64,000 nucleotides of DNA, from NCBI GenBank assembly GCA_020832085.1, contig JAFIFJ010000098.1, positions 40,219-104,218 on the forward strand, read 5' to 3'. The notes under the pieces were generated by a model that was given only the letters and a program-made list of their open reading frames with translations, was not told the origin of the DNA and did not search any database. The position numbers were made by a program, and so were the translations under genes. Source of the stretch: Gammaproteobacteria bacterium. Lineage in GTDB: Bacteria > Pseudomonadota > Gammaproteobacteria > Pseudomonadales > Azotimanducaceae. Positions 17,408 to 26,791 of the stretch are shown here, piece after piece; within the stretch, counting starts at the first letter, position 1, and each line of letters begins with the position of its first letter.

Positions 17408-17614
17408 TCAGCGCCGAGGCCGAAGGTCTACACTGTCGGTGGTCGGGTCGAAATCGATGACCACATCGCCGCGGCGAATCTGAGCAGCCACCTGCGCGAT
17501 CTTGGTCTCGAGGGGCACCTCGCTGCTGCCGTACTCGGTACCCTCGCGGGTCACGAACTCTTCGATGATGCCACGCAGCGCATCAGGGCTCAGTTGGTTG
17601 GACGGAATTTCCAT
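17408..17614 (-). CDS. yheU: YheU family protein (UPF0270)
   Basis: A 68-residue cytoplasmic protein of unknown function that matches E. coli YheU (72 residues) along its length: MEIPSNQLSPDALRGIIEEF, VTREGTEYG and a central QIRRGDVVIDF. In E. coli yheU sits beside yheT; here the YheT-like hydrolase gene is more than 30 kb away at 51186, so the pair is split. The gene diverges from the response-regulator gene, leaving about 160 bp for both promoters. Confidence 0.88.
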   Translation of the reverse strand: MEIPSNQLSPDALRGIIEEFVTREGTEYGSSEVPLETKIAQVAAQIRRGDVVIDFDPTTDSVDLRPRR

Positions 17615-17772
17615 AATTTTCAGTCGGTTGTAGAAAGGAAACGAGAGGCTTCAAAACTGAGCATCCTGGGCACCCGTGCTTTCGGTGGACCGGCGAGCAG
17701 CGATACTATAACCCTCGCCCCTATGGCGCAGGCCTTGCGGCTTGCGCCGACAACAGTGGAAGGCTGTAACCC

Positions 17773-18504
17773 TTGGTCGATACAGATACGGGGACAGGAA
17801 CTGAGCCGGACCACCTGATCATCGTCGAAGACGAGCCCATCACCCGGGCACTCCTGCGCAGCCACTTCGAGGATGCCGGGTTCGTCGTCGAGGAGCGGGA
17901 GGACGGCGACGGCCTCACGGAGCGGGTACTCGCCAGCAAGGTGGCCGTACTGCTGCTCGACATCAAGCTGCCGGGCAAGGACGGCCTGACCCTCGCCCGC
18001 GAGCTGCGCAACGTCTCCGATGTAGGCATCATCCTCGTCACCAGCCAGGGTGAACAGGTTGACAAGCTCCTCGGTCTCGACAGCGGTGCCGATGACTACG
18101 TCACCAAGCCCTTCGATCCGCGGGAGCTGATCAGCCGCACCCGCAATCTCCAGCGCCGAGTTCGTGCTCAGCGCCATCAGCGCGCCCAGGTGCATCTGCG
18201 TCAGTTTGCAGGGTTCACCCTCGATCTCAATCGCCGCGAACTCAGCGACCCTCAGGGCCGTGCACAGCACCTTACGGCCGGCGAGTTCCAGCTGCTGCTG
18301 ACCTTCATCGATCATGCCGGAGAAGTCATGAGCCGCGACCGGATCATGGCCCGTATCCGCAACCGCGAGTGGTACCCCGACGATCGCTACATCGACGTCC
18401 TCGTCGGGCAGCTGCGCAAAAAGCTCGGTGAAACCGCTGGCAATGCCACCCTGGTCACCACCATCCACGGTACCGGTTATCTGTTCACACCGGACGTGAC
18501 CTGA
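17773..18504 (+). CDS. OmpR/PhoB-family response regulator, TorR-like
   Basis: A 243-residue DNA-binding regulator. The receiver domain (about 14-130) has the acidic pair in IIVEDEP, the phosphate-accepting Asp near residue 63 (LLLDIKLPG) and the conserved Lys in YVTKPFD. A winged-helix DNA-binding domain follows (about 145-240, ending IHGTGYLF). The closest family I recognise is E. coli TorR, but no TMAO reductase genes are near. The start is TTG 17773 with GGAAGG nine bases upstream; no ATG or GTG lies before the receiver domain. It is followed at once by the hybrid kinase gene, so the two are an operon and a likely cognate pair. Confidence 0.9.
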   Translation: MVDTDTGTGTEPDHLIIVEDEPITRALLRSHFEDAGFVVEEREDGDGLTERVLASKVAVLLLDIKLPGKDGLTLARELRNVSDVGIILVTSQGEQVDKLLGLDSGADDYVTKPFDPRELISRTRNLQRRVRAQRHQRAQVHLRQFAGFTLDLNRRELSDPQGRAQHLTAGEFQLLLTFIDHAGEVMSRDRIMARIRNREWYPDDRYIDVLVGQLRKKLGETAGNATLVTTIHGTGYLFTPDVT

Positions 18505-18505
18505 T

Positions 18506-21500
18506 ATGCCGGAGGCACGCCAGTATCGAATCGGCGCCACCCTTCACGAGACCCCTATCACCCTTATTCGCCGGGGCCAACAGGCGCACGATGGTGCTTC
18601 GGTCATACTCAAGAGTCTGCGGCCGGAGGCCGGGGCCGGCGATCTCGCGCGGCTACGTCACGAACACCTGCTCAACAGCCGCCTGCAGGTACCCGGCGTC
18701 TGCCCCGCCATCGATCTGCTGACCCTGGACGGGATGCCGACTCTGGTGAGCCAGGACGTCGGCGCGACGGCCCTGCGTCACTGGATGACCGACCCGGGCA
18801 TGGGACTGGCACGGCGCCTGGAGGTGGCCATCGGCATCAGCCGCGCAGTCACGGACCTGCATGCCGCGGGGGTCGTGCACCGCGACATCAACCCCGACAA
18901 CATTATCGTGCGTGCCAGCGACCGCTGCGTGTGGCTCATCGATCTCGGCCTGGCAACCCTGTCGCTGCGTCACGGCCAGGAGCCGGTGCATCCGCGGGAC
19001 CTCGAAGGCACCCTGGCCTACCTGGCTCCCGAACAGACCGGACGCCTGCCCCGCACGGTGGACCAGCGCGCCGACCTCTATGCGCTTGGAGCCACGCTCT
19101 ACGAACTGTTCTCCGGAGTACTTCCCTTCGCCTCGGATGACCCCCTGGAACTGGTCCATGCCCATCTCGCGCGTATTCCTCCGCTGCTGCTCACGCAGGC
19201 ACCACAGCTGCCACCGGCCCTGTCGGAACTGGTGTCGGTGCTGCTGGAAAAGCGCCCGGAGGATCGCTATCAGCACGCCCAGACCGTCGCCGAGGATCTG
19301 GAAGAGATCCACCGGGATCTCACGGCAGGCCTCATCACGACCCGTCTGAAAGCCGGTGCCCGCGATCGCGATACCCGGTTCAGCGTTCCCCAGCGCCTCT
19401 ACGGTCGCGAGCGTCAGCGGCGGCGGCTGTTCCAGTTCGTGGAACGTGCCGCATCGGGGGCCAGCGACTTCATCCTGCTCAGCGGACCCACGGGTATCGG
19501 CAAGAGCACGCTCGTTAGTGCCGCTTTTTATCGAGCAGAGTCCTATGCATTCCGCACCGTTACGGCCACGTTCACACGCGCTCCGCAGACCGAACCTGCG
19601 GCCCCGGTAGTGCTAGCCTTTGCGCCACTACTGCGCCGTATCGTCGCTGCGAACACGCCGCTGATGACTCAGTGGCAAGGGCGATTGCGTCACGCCCTGG
19701 GCCGGGATGCGCAGCTGCTGGCGGAGGCCCTGCCTGACCTCGCCACCCTGCTCGCCCCCGCCAAGCCAGAACCGAGGCCGGCCACGCGGGAGTCCGGACA
19801 ACGTTTCGATCAGGCCTTCCGGCGGCTGGTGGAAGGCTGCACCGACGCCACCGCGCCCCTGCTGCTGGTACTGGAAGGTTGCGAGTGGATCGATCCGGAT
19901 TCGCGCCGCCTGATCCAGCTGCTCACGGGCGAAGGGGGCGTACCCCATCTGCTGATCCTCGGCACGGCCACGGACACGGAGCTGGCCACCGATGCCTTGG
20001 GCCCGCTCTATCCCAAGGCAGGACCGAACCACATTCAGGTGGACGCGCTGAGCCTGGAGGAGACCGGAACGCTGGTGGCGGACGTGCTCCACAGCCAACC
20101 CGAACGCGTCGGGCCGCTCGCTGCGCGCATCCATGCCAAGAGCCATGGCAACCCCATGCTGGCCCTCAACACCCTGGAGTCCCTGCGCAGCGAGGAGCTG
20201 CTGACCTACAGCCGCGAGCAGCATGGCTGGGTCTGGAACGAGCAGGCCCTTGCGGCCACCGTGCTGCTCGATCAGGACTCGGATGCCCTGCTCAGCCGTC
20301 TCACCAGGCTGCCTGCAGCCTCGATGGAGCCCATAGAGGTCGCCGCCTGCATCGGCGAGCGATTCGATGCCCAGTGGCTTGCAAGCACCCTCGAGATCAG
20401 CGTCAATGAAACGCTGCAGCGCCTGCGGCCGGCCCTCCAGGAAGGTTTCGTCGCCCCCGTCAGCGAGCGCAGGGTGCCGAGCCAGCACGACAGCGAAAGC
20501 AACGATGCCCTGGAGGCGGAGAGCCCGCTGCTGCTGCGCTTCGTACACAGCCGCATTCATCGCGAGATCTATCAACGCCTGACACCCGAGCGCCGCGGCG
20601 CGCTGCACCGACGCCTCGGGGACATTGTCCTCGACGCCGCCGAGAGCGGCGACCCGGCCGATTCCGACGCCAATCAGCGTCTGTTTCTCGATGCCGTCTC
20701 CCAATTCAACTTCGCCAGTGCATTGCCTGGAGAACCCGAACTCTCTGCACTCGAACTCGCTCAGCAGAACCTCAGGGCGGGCCGCATTGCCCTGCGCAGC
20801 GGACAACCCCAGGGTGCTTTCAGGTTCCTTCGAACGGGCATGGGACAGCTCGGTCCAACGGCCTGGACCGAGCATCCCGTGATCATGGCCCAACTCACCA
20901 GCAGCGCCCTCGATGCGGCCTTTCTCTGTGCCGACCCGGGCCAGGTGGAGCGCCTGTCACGAGCCGCCCTGTCACAGCCGCTGGACGATGCCATTCGCCT
21001 GCGCATGGTCGCCATGCTGACACGGGCCTGCTTCTCCCAGGGCCGCATCGCCGATGGCATGGAGACCGCACTGCCTGAACTCAGGCGCCAGGGCGTCAAT
21101 CTGAAGACCCGCCTTCCCTTTGCCCTGAGCTTCATGCTGATGCTTCGCGAGGCGCGGCAGCTGGCCAGCCTGCCTCCATCCCGGGTCGTGGATCTGGCCA
21201 GAGCAGACCTCAGCCAGGATCTGCTGACGCGCAGCCAGTTGCTGCTCGACGTGGCCCAGAACGCATTCTTCACCAGTCCGAGCCTGCTGATCGCAGCCGT
21301 TCGTGAAATGTTGAGCCTGTCACGCGGGCAGGCGCCACTGCCCGAAACCGCCTTCGCTCTGGCCTGCGCAAGCGCCGCCGCAGTCACCATCGGCAAGCTC
21401 CCCTTGGCGTTGCGTCTGGCCGATCGCAGTGAGCAACTGCTGCAGCAGCAGGGCAAGGGACGGGCAGCAGCCCGGGCGCAGCTCGTTCTCAACAGCTTCG

Positions 21501-24500
21501 TTCGCCCCTGGTTCAGAGCGCCACGATTGCTGCTGCGCCCCCTGCTCACGACTTTCGATGAAGCCCTCACCGCGGGTGATCTCGACGGCGCCAGCCAGGC
21601 CGCCGCCGCCTACGCTGCCGGCGCCCTGCTCAATGGCGAGAGTCTGAACACGGCTCGGGAGCAGATCCGAAGTCTCGAACGGACTTTGAGCCTCTATCCG
21701 GCACCACCGGGACTGTCGGTGCTGCGGGCTTACAGCCGGTTCATCAACAGACTCATGGAGCCCGCGGTCGCCCCTGCGGCAGATTCCAACGGAGACCTCG
21801 AGGGCGGCGGTGAGTCGAGAAGTGAAGCGGTCCCGGCAGAGCACTGGAAGCACGGCGAAATCGGTGTGGACCATGGGCAACTGCTGCGGGCCTGGCAGCA
21901 CCTGCTCGACGACGACAGCGAAGCTGCCCTGGCCATCGTCGCTGACCTCAGTCGCGAAGGCATCGCCCGATTGCCCTCCACCGCAGCGGCGCAGGTCCAG
22001 TGGATCCTGGCGCTGGCGAGCATTGACGCTGCGCGCAGCGCTTCCGGCCCGAATCGGAGGCGTCTGCTTCGACAGGCGCGCAAAGCCCGCAGACTCATCG
22101 CGCGCTGGGTCGATTTCGGACTCAGCAGCCTGCGCTCCCGCACTTCTCTCATCGACGCCGAACTCGCAGCGGCCGACGGCCAGGACCATGCCGCCCTGGA
22201 CGGCTTCAGTCGCGCCATTCACCAGGCCAGGAGCGCGGACTTCGATCACGATGAAGCGATGGCCTGGCAAAGAGCAGCCCGTTTCTGCCGCGAAACAGGC
22301 CGGGAAGCGTTCGTGGATCACTTTCTCAAGGGCGCACAGCGCGCCTTTGAACATTGGGGAGCCGAAGCCCGGATCCAGCATCTGCTCCCGGACGGCCAGA
22401 CCGGACTCAGCAGCCACCGGGCGGTTTCGAACCGCTCCCACCGCAGCGGCAGCAGCCAGCGCGGAAGCCACCTGGACACCGTCGCCCTGCTGGAGGCCGC
22501 ACGCACCATCGCCGGCGAGGTACACCTCGATGAACTCGTTGGCACCCTGGTGGGGCTGGTGCTGGGCAGCTCCGGCGCTGAGCGAACTGCCCTGATCCTG
22601 CTGGAAGAGGCCAAGCTCATGCTAGCTGCCACCGCCAGCAGCAGTTCCAGCACCAGCACGGTCATCGATCCTCCCCTGCCGCTGCTGGAAAGCGGCGACC
22701 TTCTCCCCGTGAGCGTTGTCCAGTACGTTGCCCGGCGTCGAAGCGCTCTGGTGCTCGAAGATGCCAGCATTGAAGACGCGTTCAGCGAAGACCCGTATGT
22801 GCTGGAACACCGGCCCCGAGCCGTGGCCTGCGTGCCGCTGAGCATTGGCGGGCGCCTGATCGGCCTGCTCTACGCCGAACATCGCCACCAGACTGCGGCC
22901 TTCGGCCCAGAGCGGGTCGAGATCATCCGGCTGCTGGCGGCCCAGGCCGCCATTGGCATCGACAATGCGCGGCTCTATCAGGCGCTGTCCCTGGCGCGAG
23001 ACGAGTACAGGGAACTGTTCGACCATGCCGCTGAAGGCATCTTCCGGCTGGACCTCGATGGCCGCCTGCAGCGTGGCAATCTGGCTCTGGCGGAAGCGCT
23101 GGGTTTCGTCGCTGTGGACGAACTGATCTCGGGCGTGCGCTTTCTGCCCCGGGACGTGGTCTCGGAACCGGCAGACGCTGTCAGGCTGCTGGATCAGATT
23201 CACTCCCGCGAAGGTGTCTCCGGCGTCGAGCTCGAAGGGTTCCGAAACGACGGCAGTCGCAGCTGGTTCGCGATTTCCGCGCGACTGATTCGCAATGAGG
23301 ACGGCCAGAAAGTCGCCATCGAGGGCTCCCTGGTGGACATCAGCGAACGCCGGCAGCGCGTACAGGCGGAACGCGAACGCGAAATGGCCAAGGCCGCCAC
23401 CGAAGCCAAGAGCCGCTTTCTGGCCAACATGAGCCACGAGATACGCACACCCATGAACGCCATCCTCGGCTTCTCGGAGCTGATGATCGGCACGGCCCTA
23501 GACTCCCGTCAGCGTGAGTTCGCCACCACCATCCACTCCGCGGCGGAATCCCTGCTGCGTCTGATCAACGACATCCTCGACTTCTCGCGGATCGAAGCCG
23601 GCCAGCTCAGCCTCATCAGCGAACCCCTGGACCTTCCAGCGCTGCTCGCTGAGATGGAGACCCTGTTCTCGAGCAGCGCTCGTCAGAAGGGGCTCGACCT
23701 GTCCTGCCATGGCGGCGAGGCCATGCGCCGCGGATTGACCGGCCAACGGCCGCTGCAAGGCGATACCGGGCGCCTGAGGCAGGTGCTCGTGAACCTGCTG
23801 GGCAACGCCCTGAAATTCACCGACCACGGTCGCATCGACCTCGGCATCGAGCTGCTCGCACTGCACGAGGAATCCGCCGAGGTACTGTTCAGTGTCGAAG
23901 ACAGCGGCATCGGCATCGCCGCGGAGGATCAGACCCGATTGTTCCGCTCCTTCGAGCAGGGCGACACGGGCCGCTCGCGGCGCTACACCGGCACCGGGCT
24001 CGGCCTCGCCATATCCCATCAGCTGGTCTCCCTGATGGGTGGAGAACTCGAGGTTGCGAGCACGCCTGACGTGGGCAGCCGATTCAGCTTCACCCTGTCC
24101 CTGCCGCGGGCCATCGAGCCGGTGCTGGACATTGCAGGTGATGGCCGGCCCCAGCATGCTGCGCTGGCCGGGCGGGAAATCCTGCTGGCAGAAGACAACC
24201 ACATCAATCAGCAACTCGCTGTAGCCTTTCTGCAGGAAGCTGGCGCCCGGGTCAGGGTGGTGGACTCCGGTGCCGAAGTGATTGGAGCAGTCCGGGAGCA
24301 CCGCTTCGATGCGGTGCTGATGGACCTGCACATGCCGGGCTTGGACGGCATCGAGGCCTGCCGGGCGCTGAGGGCGCTTGAAGTCGGGGCCCGACTGCCG
24401 GTGATTGCAGTGACTGCCGACGCCGCCGCAGACAGCATCGAGCGGGCCCATCAGGCTGGCTTCGATGACTACGTGGTGAAGCCCTTGACCATGAACAGCC

Positions 24501-24970
24501 TCATCAGCGCCATCGAGCGGCTCCTGCCTGGCACCTCGACCCGCGACACCGCCGGCCAGCAGTTCCCTCATCCGCGTCTGACCCATCGGCTGCCGGGAGT
24601 CGATCTCGCCAGGGCCTTGCGCAATCACAACGGCAATCAGGAGCTGCTCGCCCGTCTTGCCGGACAGTTCGTCGAACTCTACGGCAATGCACCCGTTGTT
24701 CTGGCCAGAGAGCTGGACGCCGGCGACGCCGAGCGTGCCGTTCGCCTTGCCCACAACCTCCACGGCGTCGCCGGAAGCTTCGGCGCAGAACGCCTGCGTA
24801 CGGCCGCCCGCAAACTGGAGCACGCCCTCGAGAGGGACGCCGATCTCAGCACCGCGCCGATGGAGGAGTTCGGTGCCGCCCTGGCGGAGGTGGTTGCCAG
24901 CATGCAGACACTCGTGAACGATCAGCACCGCCAGGCCTTGCTCCCCTCTGATCGACCCGCCCTGCGCTGA
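18506..24970 (+). CDS. Giant Ser/Thr kinase-ATPase-hybrid histidine kinase with phosphorelay domains
   Basis: A 2154-residue soluble sensor. In order: Ser/Thr kinase domain (about 5-270; Lys36, HRD at 125-127, DLG instead of DFG at 146-148); predicted ATPase with P-loop GPTGIGKST at about 327; long helical TPR-like region (about 540-1290); GAF (about 1320-1490); PAS (about 1500-1615); HisKA with His1644 in [10 protein letters not shown]; HATPase (GTGLGLAIS); receiver with Asp1940; Hpt with His2083. No membrane segment is seen. The His-Asp-His chain would pass phosphate to the regulator encoded just upstream. This fusion type is known from other bacteria. The stimulus is unknown. Confidence 0.92.
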   Translation: MPEARQYRIGATLHETPITLIRRGQQAHDGASVILKSLRPEAGAGDLARLRHEHLLNSRLQVPGVCPAIDLLTLDGMPTLVSQDVGATALRHWMTDPGMGLARRLEVAIGISRAVTDLHAAGVVHRDINPDNIIVRASDRCVWLIDLGLATLSLRHGQEPVHPRDLEGTLAYLAPEQTGRLPRTVDQRADLYALGATLYELFSGVLPFASDDPLELVHAHLARIPPLLLTQAPQLPPALSELVSVLLEKRPEDRYQHAQTVAEDLEEIHRDLTAGLITTRLKAGARDRDTRFSVPQRLYGRERQRRRLFQFVERAASGASDFILLSGPTGIGKSTLVSAAFYRAESYAFRTVTATFTRAPQTEPAAPVVLAFAPLLRRIVAANTPLMTQWQGRLRHALGRDAQLLAEALPDLATLLAPAKPEPRPATRESGQRFDQAFRRLVEGCTDATAPLLLVLEGCEWIDPDSRRLIQLLTGEGGVPHLLILGTATDTELATDALGPLYPKAGPNHIQVDALSLEETGTLVADVLHSQPERVGPLAARIHAKSHGNPMLALNTLESLRSEELLTYSREQHGWVWNEQALAATVLLDQDSDALLSRLTRLPAASMEPIEVAACIGERFDAQWLASTLEISVNETLQRLRPALQEGFVAPVSERRVPSQHDSESNDALEAESPLLLRFVHSRIHREIYQRLTPERRGALHRRLGDIVLDAAESGDPADSDANQRLFLDAVSQFNFASALPGEPELSALELAQQNLRAGRIALRSGQPQGAFRFLRTGMGQLGPTAWTEHPVIMAQLTSSALDAAFLCADPGQVERLSRAALSQPLDDAIRLRMVAMLTRACFSQGRIADGMETALPELRRQGVNLKTRLPFALSFMLMLREARQLASLPPSRVVDLARADLSQDLLTRSQLLLDVAQNAFFTSPSLLIAAVREMLSLSRGQAPLPETAFALACASAAAVTIGKLPLALRLADRSEQLLQQQGKGRAAARAQLVLNSFVRPWFRAPRLLLRPLLTTFDEALTAGDLDGASQAAAAYAAGALLNGESLNTAREQIRSLERTLSLYPAPPGLSVLRAYSRFINRLMEPAVAPAADSNGDLEGGGESRSEAVPAEHWKHGEIGVDHGQLLRAWQHLLDDDSEAALAIVADLSREGIARLPSTAAAQVQWILALASIDAARSASGPNRRRLLRQARKARRLIARWVDFGLSSLRSRTSLIDAELAAADGQDHAALDGFSRAIHQARSADFDHDEAMAWQRAARFCRETGREAFVDHFLKGAQRAFEHWGAEARIQHLLPDGQTGLSSHRAVSNRSHRSGSSQRGSHLDTVALLEAARTIAGEVHLDELVGTLVGLVLGSSGAERTALILLEEAKLMLAATASSSSSTSTVIDPPLPLLESGDLLPVSVVQYVARRRSALVLEDASIEDAFSEDPYVLEHRPRAVACVPLSIGGRLIGLLYAEHRHQTAAFGPERVEIIRLLAAQAAIGIDNARLYQALSLARDEYRELFDHAAEGIFRLDLDGRLQRGNLALAEALGFVAVDELISGVRFLPRDVVSEPADAVRLLDQIHSREGVSGVELEGFRNDGSRSWFAISARLIRNEDGQKVAIEGSLVDISERRQRVQAEREREMAKAATEAKSRFLANMSHEIRTPMNAILGFSELMIGTALDSRQREFATTIHSAAESLLRLINDILDFSRIEAGQLSLISEPLDLPALLAEMETLFSSSARQKGLDLSCHGGEAMRRGLTGQRPLQGDTGRLRQVLVNLLGNALKFTDHGRIDLGIELLALHEESAEVLFSVEDSGIGIAAEDQTRLFRSFEQGDTGRSRRYTGTGLGLAISHQLVSLMGGELEVASTPDVGSRFSFTLSLPRAIEPVLDIAGDGRPQHAALAGREILLAEDNHINQQLAVAFLQEAGARVRVVDSGAEVIGAVREHRFDAVLMDLHMPGLDGIEACRALRALEVGARLPVIAVTADAAADSIERAHQAGFDDYVVKPLTMNSLISAIERLLPGTSTRDTAGQQFPHPRLTHRLPGVDLARALRNHNGNQELLARLAGQFVELYGNAPVVLARELDAGDAERAVRLAHNLHGVAGSFGAERLRTAARKLEHALERDADLSTAPMEEFGAALAEVVASMQTLVNDQHRQALLPSDRPALR

Positions 24971-25047
24971 GCGCCACGCTGCGGCCGGTAGGGCTGCCGC
25001 CATTGTTCATGCTAACCTCGCGCCCGACTCGGACCGGGATCAGATCC

Positions 25048-25890
25048 ATGGCAGTCCCCCACGCCTACGACATGAACAAGCTGCACAAGCGCCTGCGCCG
25101 TCTGGTGGGTCAGGCCATCAGCGACTATCAGATGATCGAGGACGGCGACCGGGTCATGGTCTGCCTTTCCGGCGGCAAGGATTCCTACACCCTGCTCGAC
25201 ATTCTGCTGCACCTGCAGCAGAGCGCACCGGTCCGTTTCGAACTGGTTGCGGTGAATCTCGACCAGAAGCAGCCGGGCTTCCCCGAACACGTTCTGCCCG
25301 AGTACCTCGACGGCCTCGGCGTCGAGTACCAGATCCTCGAACGCGACACCTACTCCGTGGTCAGGCGGCTCACGCCGGAAGGCAAGACCTTCTGTCCGGT
25401 GTGCTCGAGGCTGCGGCGCGGCACCCTCTACGAGCATGCCCGGCGCATCGGCGCCACCCGCATTGCCTTGGGCCACCATGCCGACGACATCGTCGAGACA
25501 CTGTTTCTGAACATGTTCTATGGCGCCCGGTTGGCGGCCATGCCGCCCAAGCTCCTGTCCGACGACGGCCGCCACGTGGTCATTCGACCGCTGGCCTATT
25601 GCCGGGAAAAGGACCTTGCGCGCTGGGCCGACCACAAGGCCTTCCCGATCATTCCCTGCAACCTCTGCGGCAGCCAGGACAATCTGGCCCGGGTTGCAGT
25701 CAAGGAAATGCTGGCCGGCTGGGAACGCAGCCATCCGGGACGGGTGCAAAAGATCGCGCGCTCGCTGCGCAACGTCCAACCCTCCCACCTCATGGATCCG
25801 GAACTGTTCGACTTCGCCAGTCTCGAGATCCAGGCGGAACCGGCAGCAGAAGGTCCAGATGTCGACAGGGTGCGTCTGGTTCAGCTCTGA
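25048..25890 (+). CDS. ttcA: tRNA 2-thiocytidine biosynthesis protein TtcA
   Basis: Iron-sulfur, ATP-dependent enzyme that thiolates cytidine 32 of certain tRNAs. The protein shows the PP-loop [11 protein letters not shown], the cysteines of CPVC and CNLCGS that hold the cluster, and blocks close to E. coli TtcA ([35 protein letters not shown]). Its 280 residues are somewhat short because the C-terminal tail ends early after [11 protein letters not shown] 25048 is chosen, with the conserved [10 protein letters not shown] beginning seven residues later; an upstream in-frame start (25003) would add 15 unconserved residues. It stands alone between the hybrid kinase gene and the convergent bax gene. 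Confidence 0.95.
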   Translation: MAVPHAYDMNKLHKRLRRLVGQAISDYQMIEDGDRVMVCLSGGKDSYTLLDILLHLQQSAPVRFELVAVNLDQKQPGFPEHVLPEYLDGLGVEYQILERDTYSVVRRLTPEGKTFCPVCSRLRRGTLYEHARRIGATRIALGHHADDIVETLFLNMFYGARLAAMPPKLLSDDGRHVVIRPLAYCREKDLARWADHKAFPIIPCNLCGSQDNLARVAVKEMLAGWERSHPGRVQKIARSLRNVQPSHLMDPELFDFASLEIQAEPAAEGPDVDRVRLVQL

Positions 25891-25933
25891 ACGCCGGGAA
25901 TCAGGGAATGCCAGCGACGCCGCCGCGGGCTTC

Positions 25934-26788
25934 TTAGTCAGCCATATCGTCTTCGGGCGCTTCCGCTTCGGGAAGGTCGAGTTCCAACAGCCGGTTGATG
26001 CGGATCATGGCCCGCAGCTCATCCAGGTAGGCGCCGCGCCGTTCCGAGTACATCTCGAGGCCGTCGATGAGATGGGTCCCGAGCAGGACGTCATGCTCTC
26101 TCCGAGCCTCAGCGCGCAACTCCCGCAGCGGTTCATAGGCAGGATGGCTGTTCAGGTTGCGGAAATAGCTGTCGACAGCATCCGGGACGGCATCGAAGAG
26201 GGTCACCTCGTGCTGGGCGCCGGCGATACGCCGGGCGGGCACCAGCCCGCAACCTTCCTGGTAGCACCATTCCCCGAACAGATTGTTGGCCTCGCGGGCA
26301 AAGCGGGAACGCCCCCAACCCGACTCCGAGGCTGCCTGAGCCAACGCCAGGGACGGCGGAATGATGTCCACGCGCATGAGCAAGGCGGAGATGTCCGCGC
26401 CATGTACCGGGTCAGGCAGATCGACCCGGTAACGGTCGCCCAGCACAGCAAGGCGAATCCGGTCCGCCTCCCGCAGCTGTTCCCCGGCATCCAGCCGCTC
26501 CTGCAGATCCGACAGGTACTGGCGATTGTCGAGAATCCACTCGTTCTGGGCTTCGACGACGGGCAGCAGATAGTCGAAGAAGGTGGACTTCATGGCCTCG
26601 ACGTCGCGGATGGCGGCGAAATCCGGCAGCGGTCCGATGTCAGGCAGTTCGGCAGTCAGCGGAATGGCCGGCTCCCGCTCGAGCAACTGCCGACCCAAGA
26701 TCAGCAGTGCCGCGGCCAACACCACCCCTGCAAACAGCAGGGCGTGCCGCCATTTCTCGCTGGATTCTGTCTGCTGGCCGTCAGTCAT
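25934..26788 (-). CDS. bax: Bax-like glucosaminidase-domain protein
   Basis: A 284-residue envelope protein related to E. coli Bax and to the FlgJ/GH73 glucosaminidases that cut peptidoglycan. One membrane segment (about 15-33) anchors it. The C-terminal half has the GH73-type core ALAQAASESGWGRSRFAREA, with the presumed catalytic Glu, then NNLFGEWC and a conserved SYFRNLNSHPAY block. Two Cys (EWCYQEGCG) may form a disulfide. It lies three bases downstream of ybbP on the same strand and may be transcribed with it, and is convergent with ttcA. Confidence 0.87.
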   Translation of the reverse strand: MTDGQQTESSEKWRHALLFAGVVLAAALLILGRQLLEREPAIPLTAELPDIGPLPDFAAIRDVEAMKSTFFDYLLPVVEAQNEWILDNRQYLSDLQERLDAGEQLREADRIRLAVLGDRYRVDLPDPVHGADISALLMRVDIIPPSLALAQAASESGWGRSRFAREANNLFGEWCYQEGCGLVPARRIAGAQHEVTLFDAVPDAVDSYFRNLNSHPAYEPLRELRAEARREHDVLLGTHLIDGLEMYSERRGAYLDELRAMIRINRLLELDLPEAEAPEDDMAD

Positions 26789-26791
26789 GGA

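Noticed and set aside
17773..24970. TorSR system for TMAO respiration
   Set aside because: The regulator resembles TorR, but the kinase has a different sensor half and no torCAD or TMAO reductase gene is nearby.
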